Below, piece after piece: positions 59,350 through 64,000 of a DNA stretch of 64,000 nucleotides. This DNA is from Hygrocybe punicea (Eukaryota > Basidiomycota > Agaricomycetes > Agaricales > Hygrophoraceae): contig OY744473.1 of NCBI GenBank assembly GCA_963556145.1, positions 4,154,001 through 4,218,000 on the forward strand, read 5' to 3'. Every line of letters begins with the position of its first letter. Position 1 is the stretch's first letter. Made by a program: the position numbers and the translations under genes. Under the pieces are notes generated by a model that saw only the letters and a program-made list of their open reading frames with translations, was not told the DNA's origin and searched no databases.

Positions 59350-60177
59350 TATGTGACATAAGAAATAGTCTTTGAGCAAGTGACAGGTGTGACATGAAGT
59401 CAACACTCTGTGTCCTGATGTCATCGTTGTTGCAGCTCGTTTTCTTCAGTCTCTACCCACTCTAGAATATACTTCTCTCACTTAGTGATGGACAGGTTCG
59501 GTTCGGTCCAGTTCAGGCCAAAAAAATCTGAACCTTGAACTGAACCTAAGGTTCAGGTTCAAACAGGTTCAGTTCAGGTTCACCCTGATCTGAACCCTGA
59601 ACCAAATCTGTAAGTGTATCATAGGGCTAGACATTTTTATTCAGTATAAATGCATTTATTTTATGCCTTGTGGTTATATAGCATGAACAAAGGTTCCTTT
59701 AGAGCAAATTGTATGTATTACTGTACATTTGTATCACTTAAAGCTAACATGTTAAAGAAATTAAGTTTATCAGCTTCAATGTTGCAACTGTTGTACTTAA
59801 AAATAATGATAATATAATACATCATATGTCCTTGAGGCTTACCTTGGCATAATCCTCAGATATTATACAACTTATACCAACTTATCCTGACAAATCCAGA
59901 GCTCAACAAACATTTCAGCTGGTAAGATTATCATAGCCTTATTTTTAAGATATTCTAGGATTATCTTAGCCTTGAGTATATACAAGCAATCCTATAACTT
60001 TTAGGATTATCCTACAGAATCTATCCTATCCTACCTTATCCAATCATACACACCATCAATCTGAGTTTGGTATCATCTTATCCTATCCTATCTGTCTGTG
60101 TGGCAGCGCAATCCAATCCAATCCAACAATGCCTGAGGTTTGGATTAAAATCCATGTGTCTTTACCTTAGCCTGAGC
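59350..60177. other. AT-rich region with a transposon end
   Basis: 59485-59620 begins ttagtgatggacaggttcgg and is packed with gaacc/ggttc words, like the ends near 36.0 and 36.5 kb. The rest is AT-rich with repeated tcctatcctatc words near 60015-60095. No gene seen. Confidence 0.45.
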
Positions 60178-63100
60178 TCATTTGTGGAACTCGACACAGT
60201 CCTGAGCCAGTGCCAAATACATGCCCGAAGTCTTTAATGCATATGACACAGCCCCTGGGCATTCTATGACCATGCTCCTTGAGAGCTTCAGCCAAATGTT
60301 GGCCATTTGGAATTTCTTTCCCAAGTCCGCTTGAACTCCTCCTCCAAAATCTCTTTCTCCTCCAACAATCTGTCGCAAGCTGCATGGTCATGGAACCACT
60401 GCACCCGCTCCACTAATACAACACTAATTAGAAACCACGGGCAGACAGAAATAATAATAAAACACACCTTCTAAGCTCCAATCAGCATCCTCCACTTCCG
60501 ACATCCCATTTGGCCGTCCAACAGACCAGAACCATGGGTTCTGTATGTGACCAGTCCCGAATGCATGTGGTTCATTGATATCTTTCATCCACAGTTCACT
60601 GTTATGAAGGGGTTGGAATGTAGCATCATCCAGAGAAAGTCTGAGGGCGAGAAGCGCCTGCCGAGTGTTACGATACTTATCAGCTGCTGACACCTTGTCA
60701 TGGGCCAGACTCTGGAGAAAGTCTTTAGCACGCGTGGCAGGCCCTTGACTGTGCACAAATGCCTGCTTGTAAGCCACATTGCAATTATAGCGCTTCACAG
60801 CATCGCGTATGTGATTGAGTGCATCGTGTGCTTGCCCTTCATGAAGAGCATATTCGATTACGGCAAGTTCGGATAGCTGGAGGCATGTTCTTGATTCTCG
60901 TGGCAATGCTGATGGCAACAAAAGACTATCATCCTCCGGAGCCGACATCTCGACTGGCGGGATTAGGTCACGTAATTGGGGATACTGCTTGTGTTGGAAT
61001 TCCCACCACTTTTTTATATCACGTTGTAATTTGGCACGTCCAGCTGTTAGTGTTCGCTCTTCGGTATCAGATTTATCTGTAACCTGGGATAGCTTCCTGA
61101 TTCGCAACCTGGATATGCATATGAATTTCGCAATAAATTAGATTGTTTTGAAATACTCACTGCTCGGCTTCGATCCTCAGTCCTGTATTGATAAATTGTG
61201 CAACTCCAGTTCCTTTGCTTGAGCCAGAAAGCTCAGCAATGTACTCTTGCTGGAAAAGGTCTTGGAAAACATGGCCCTGTGTGGGAGGTGCTGGCATGAT
61301 TGTGAGTGCATCATTTCTGAAAGATCAAAGGTCTCTTACCTTTGCTGACATACTTTGAGCAAAATGCGCTAACCCAACGACCATTTTCCAACTGAGGTTT
61401 CATATCCATGGCCTCCCACCAAGACACTAGTTCTGGACCATGGCGTGCACAAAGTGCATCAAACTGTTGCATTGCCTTCTTCAATATTGGAAGATTGTTA
61501 GTGTACTGACGATAGAGGGAATGTGCTAAGTGAATGGCTCAATTAGCCTTCAAATAGTCATGATAGAATCACTAGGAATACTTACGCATCTTTATGGATT
61601 TTTCCCAATTCCAGGAATTATTGTAGTCATCAAGATTATCGTGGCGGTGTCCATAATTCTGGTGCTTCGTACTTCCTGATATCTGATTCTCCTCGACCCA
61701 AGACGTCTCGATAACTTCCCCACAAGTCCGCCCAACACCTTCAGTATAATTGAAAGAGAATTGATACTGACAGTCGTCCTTATGGTTCTGAAGGTGGGCT
61801 TTTGGAATACATCCCTGCATTCGTTCAAGTACCGGAATGAGATCTGGGAACCATTTTAAGAACTGGGCTATGCGATTGATACTGTGTTGGCACTCGATGT
61901 CATAACTGTTTGTAAGCCAGGGCAATAGCTTCATTTCCCGCAGGGCTAAGGTGAGAACGTAGTCGGAGTTGGCATATCTGAAAATCTATAAGCACCCCAA
62001 CTCAAAGGCTTACCACTAAGATCTTACCATTCGCCTTTTTGAAGGTCCACCATCTGAATGAACACACCATGACGAGCGCACTGAGCTGCCACCACCCCTG
62101 TAATCACAGCACCTTTGTATCTAGTCACATTCTGCATTTCAACGGCTTTGAGGCGTGTGCAGGTTGATTTCTAGGGAGTAATCACATCAGATCAATAACT
62201 TTGATCATGACCAGAACACTCACATCAGGGGAATCGCCCACATTTGAAAGATAGGTAAGATACTCGGTGTTTTCAACAAAAATGCCATTGCCATTAGCCA
62301 GAGCTACATTATCTGGGTCTTCCTTGGTTGTCTTTAGGCATATTGCTTTGAAGTTCCCATCAAGACTGATAGTCATCATGTATTTATGTCTGGTGTTTAC
62401 ACGAGATCAGTTGCTCGCCAAAAAATTATACAACAGATAACTTACTTGTCCTTAGGCGATGCCAATGCCAAAGTTTGCTCATTGATGTTGACACCAACTT
62501 TGGGGCATGCCGGACAACAAAAAGTGAGGGAGCCAGGGCGCCGAAGGGTGAGAATGGAGTCAATACCATGAGCCTGCCCTGAACGATGGATGGCTGCAAG
62601 ATGGTGCCAAATACGGCTGACATAGATAAATTGACGGTAGTGATCCTGGTCAACAGTTAGCTTAGGATTCCACATGATTGGTCTCATATGTACTGGGCAG
62701 TTGTGAGCAAAAAGATTGTTGGTATGTTTCCGAAGGGCCTGAAAATGATCGTATGCTGACTTTTTGGAGGCAAGGGTGTGGAAGTGGAAGTCGTTGAGCA
62801 CAGAAAATGTGAAGACAGTTTCGGGCTGATCGATCGTGGCTGGGAAAAGTCCGCTGTGTGCCAATTGCAGTGGTTCACTCACTAAATTGCAGGAGCAATA
62901 CACCATATGTTGAACATGGATTCCATTTGTGTGGATAATTGTCGTTCGACGGCCTTCAGTTGATGAAAGAGCGTTTGGGCAATGGCGAGTGCAATGGCCA
63001 AGAAAGAGTGCATGTCCAAGCTCACCCAGATCACACTTAATGAAATGCCCACCCACCCACTCCTGGACACAGTGAAATGGCTGTTGTTGATGCTCAGCAA

Positions 63101-63755
63101 GGAGACACGATTGGCAGCATGGTTCCAGATCAAAACATTCATGACAGTGGAAACGAGAGACGTCCAAGCTGCATGCACAATGTTTGCCAGTATGCGGGTC
63201 AGAACTGCATTCCAAAATAGCGTCCTGCAGCTCCTCGAGTCGGCCAGAGAATATCTTCATCATCATGGAGGCACCCTAAGAAAAATTTACTGAGTTTTTT
63301 ATTTCTAAGTGATAAGAGAAATGTACCTGTTTATGCTTCTTCTCATCCAGAGGAGATTGTGACACGATTGGTTGAGGGGTTGATGGAGCGACATGCGGAG
63401 CAGCATCCACTGGTGGAACAGCTTTGTGTCGCTTAGTATAACTTGAAAATGCCTCATACGACATGGTGGCACGCCCAGACAATCCATCAACACAAAATCC
63501 TGTTTCAAGCTCATCATCCGAGTCAGGATCTGCAGTCCCATGGACACCTCGCATATGTTTATTTGCTTGGATTCCAGGATGTATGTCCACTTTCAAGGCA
63601 GTAGAGTGAGAGGAATCACTGGTGGGCAACAGGTCAATGCCCTCATCAGAGTCGCTGTCGACCTTGCCGGTGGCGCCTGTGATGTTGCCTTGCCTGCATC
63701 GGTGGTTAAAAGTGTAGAGAGAGAGATGGGAGGGTATGGAAACTTTGGAGGACAT
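60178..63755 (-). pseudogene. KDZ transposase with CxC2 cluster, one frameshift
   Basis: About nine exons, starting MSSKVSIPSHLSLY at 63755. An acidic N-terminus is followed by a cysteine cluster (CACSLDVSRFHCHECFD, CCQSC, FIKCDLGELGHALFLGH) typical of the CxC2 module of KDZ (Kyakuja-Dileera-Zisupton) transposases. The body holds FTFSVLNDFHFHTL, SLDGNFKAICL (first catalytic Asp), YKGAVITGVVAAQCARHGVF, NSYDIECQH (second Asp) and EGVGRTCGEVIETSW (candidate Glu). The helical C-terminus continues through RVQWFHD-type sequence. Near 60320 a one-base shift puts the last ~45 residues (MANIWLKLSRSM, then MYLALAQDCVEFHK, stop at 60178) out of frame and brings a stop at 60298. The catalytic core is otherwise open, so the product may still be partly active. 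Splicing was inferred by eye. Confidence 0.82.
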
Positions 63756-64000
63756 TGTATTGCAGACAAGCATTGGAGGAGTGCATGCAACCTATTGTTG
63801 AAGAGTGGTCAGAGCAATGTGGCCAACTGCCGAGCCACCTAGTGGTGCATCACCAACATACTGTTGTCCGGGCTGGTGCTTTGACCATAACACCCATTAT
63901 GAGATAATGGCAGGACTCCCCGAACATTTGCTTTTGTGTTTTGTAGAAAATGTAGTAGCAAATATTAACGATTCTAAAATATTTTATGGAGGTCGCACAA
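63756..64000. other. upstream flank of the KDZ gene at the window edge
   Basis: No ORF or terminal repeat recognised; the element's 5' end probably lies beyond the window. Confidence 0.3.

Overview
The window looks like nuclear DNA of a mushroom-forming basidiomycete (Agaricomycetes). Most genes are broken by many 48-70 bp GT-AG introns. The families present are typical of that group: a TKL-like kinase with an HGD catalytic loop, a large protein-kinase-like gene with an HGDLR loop, a KDZ transposase with a CxC2-type cysteine cluster, a Zn2Cys6 regulator and a tyrosine-recombinase retrotransposon. No rRNA, tRNA, CRISPR array or bacterial operon was seen. All exon structures were worked out by eye from splice signals, reading frame and family resemblance.

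Layout. 1-1.2 kb is the 5' end of a Ty1/copia-type retrotransposon whose LTR cuts into a decayed host gene (1.2-1.9 kb). 2.2-23.3 kb is a gene-rich block: SUMO (minus), an IMD/BAR-like protein (minus), a divergent zinc-finger/kinase fusion (plus), an MDP1-like phosphatase (minus), a MYND-finger protein (plus), two overlapping genes at 13.5-16.2 kb (the second a single-pass membrane protein), a CHAT-domain relic, a small secreted protein with repeated exons, and a KIN1/MARK-type kinase (minus). 23.3-25.5 kb shows no convincing gene.

25.5-39.9 kb is a nest of mobile DNA. It holds a DIRS/Ngaro-type retrotransposon with gag, RT-RNase H and tyrosine recombinase, a near-perfect 849-bp palindrome, a gypsy-like gag relic, a ~43-bp minisatellite, a 1.26-kb element with inverted ends, a DDE-integrase fragment and a solo arm of another element.

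40.1-57.5 kb is a second gene block: the HGDLR-loop kinase-like protein (minus), a Rieske fragment, a type I metacaspase (plus), a large Zn2Cys6 transcription factor (plus), two tandem DUF2470-type membrane proteins (minus) and a mitochondrial-carrier-like protein (plus). 57.9-59.4 kb is a 1.47-kb element with ~99% identical long inverted repeats flanked by TA. 60.2-63.8 kb is an almost intact KDZ transposase with one C-terminal frameshift.

The most unusual coding feature is the gene at 6574-10130. Twelve frame-consistent exons join nine C2H2 zinc fingers, most of them on exact 120-bp tandem repeats, to a complete kinase domain. The genes do not form one pathway; they are mostly independent housekeeping, signalling and regulatory genes between transposon-rich stretches.
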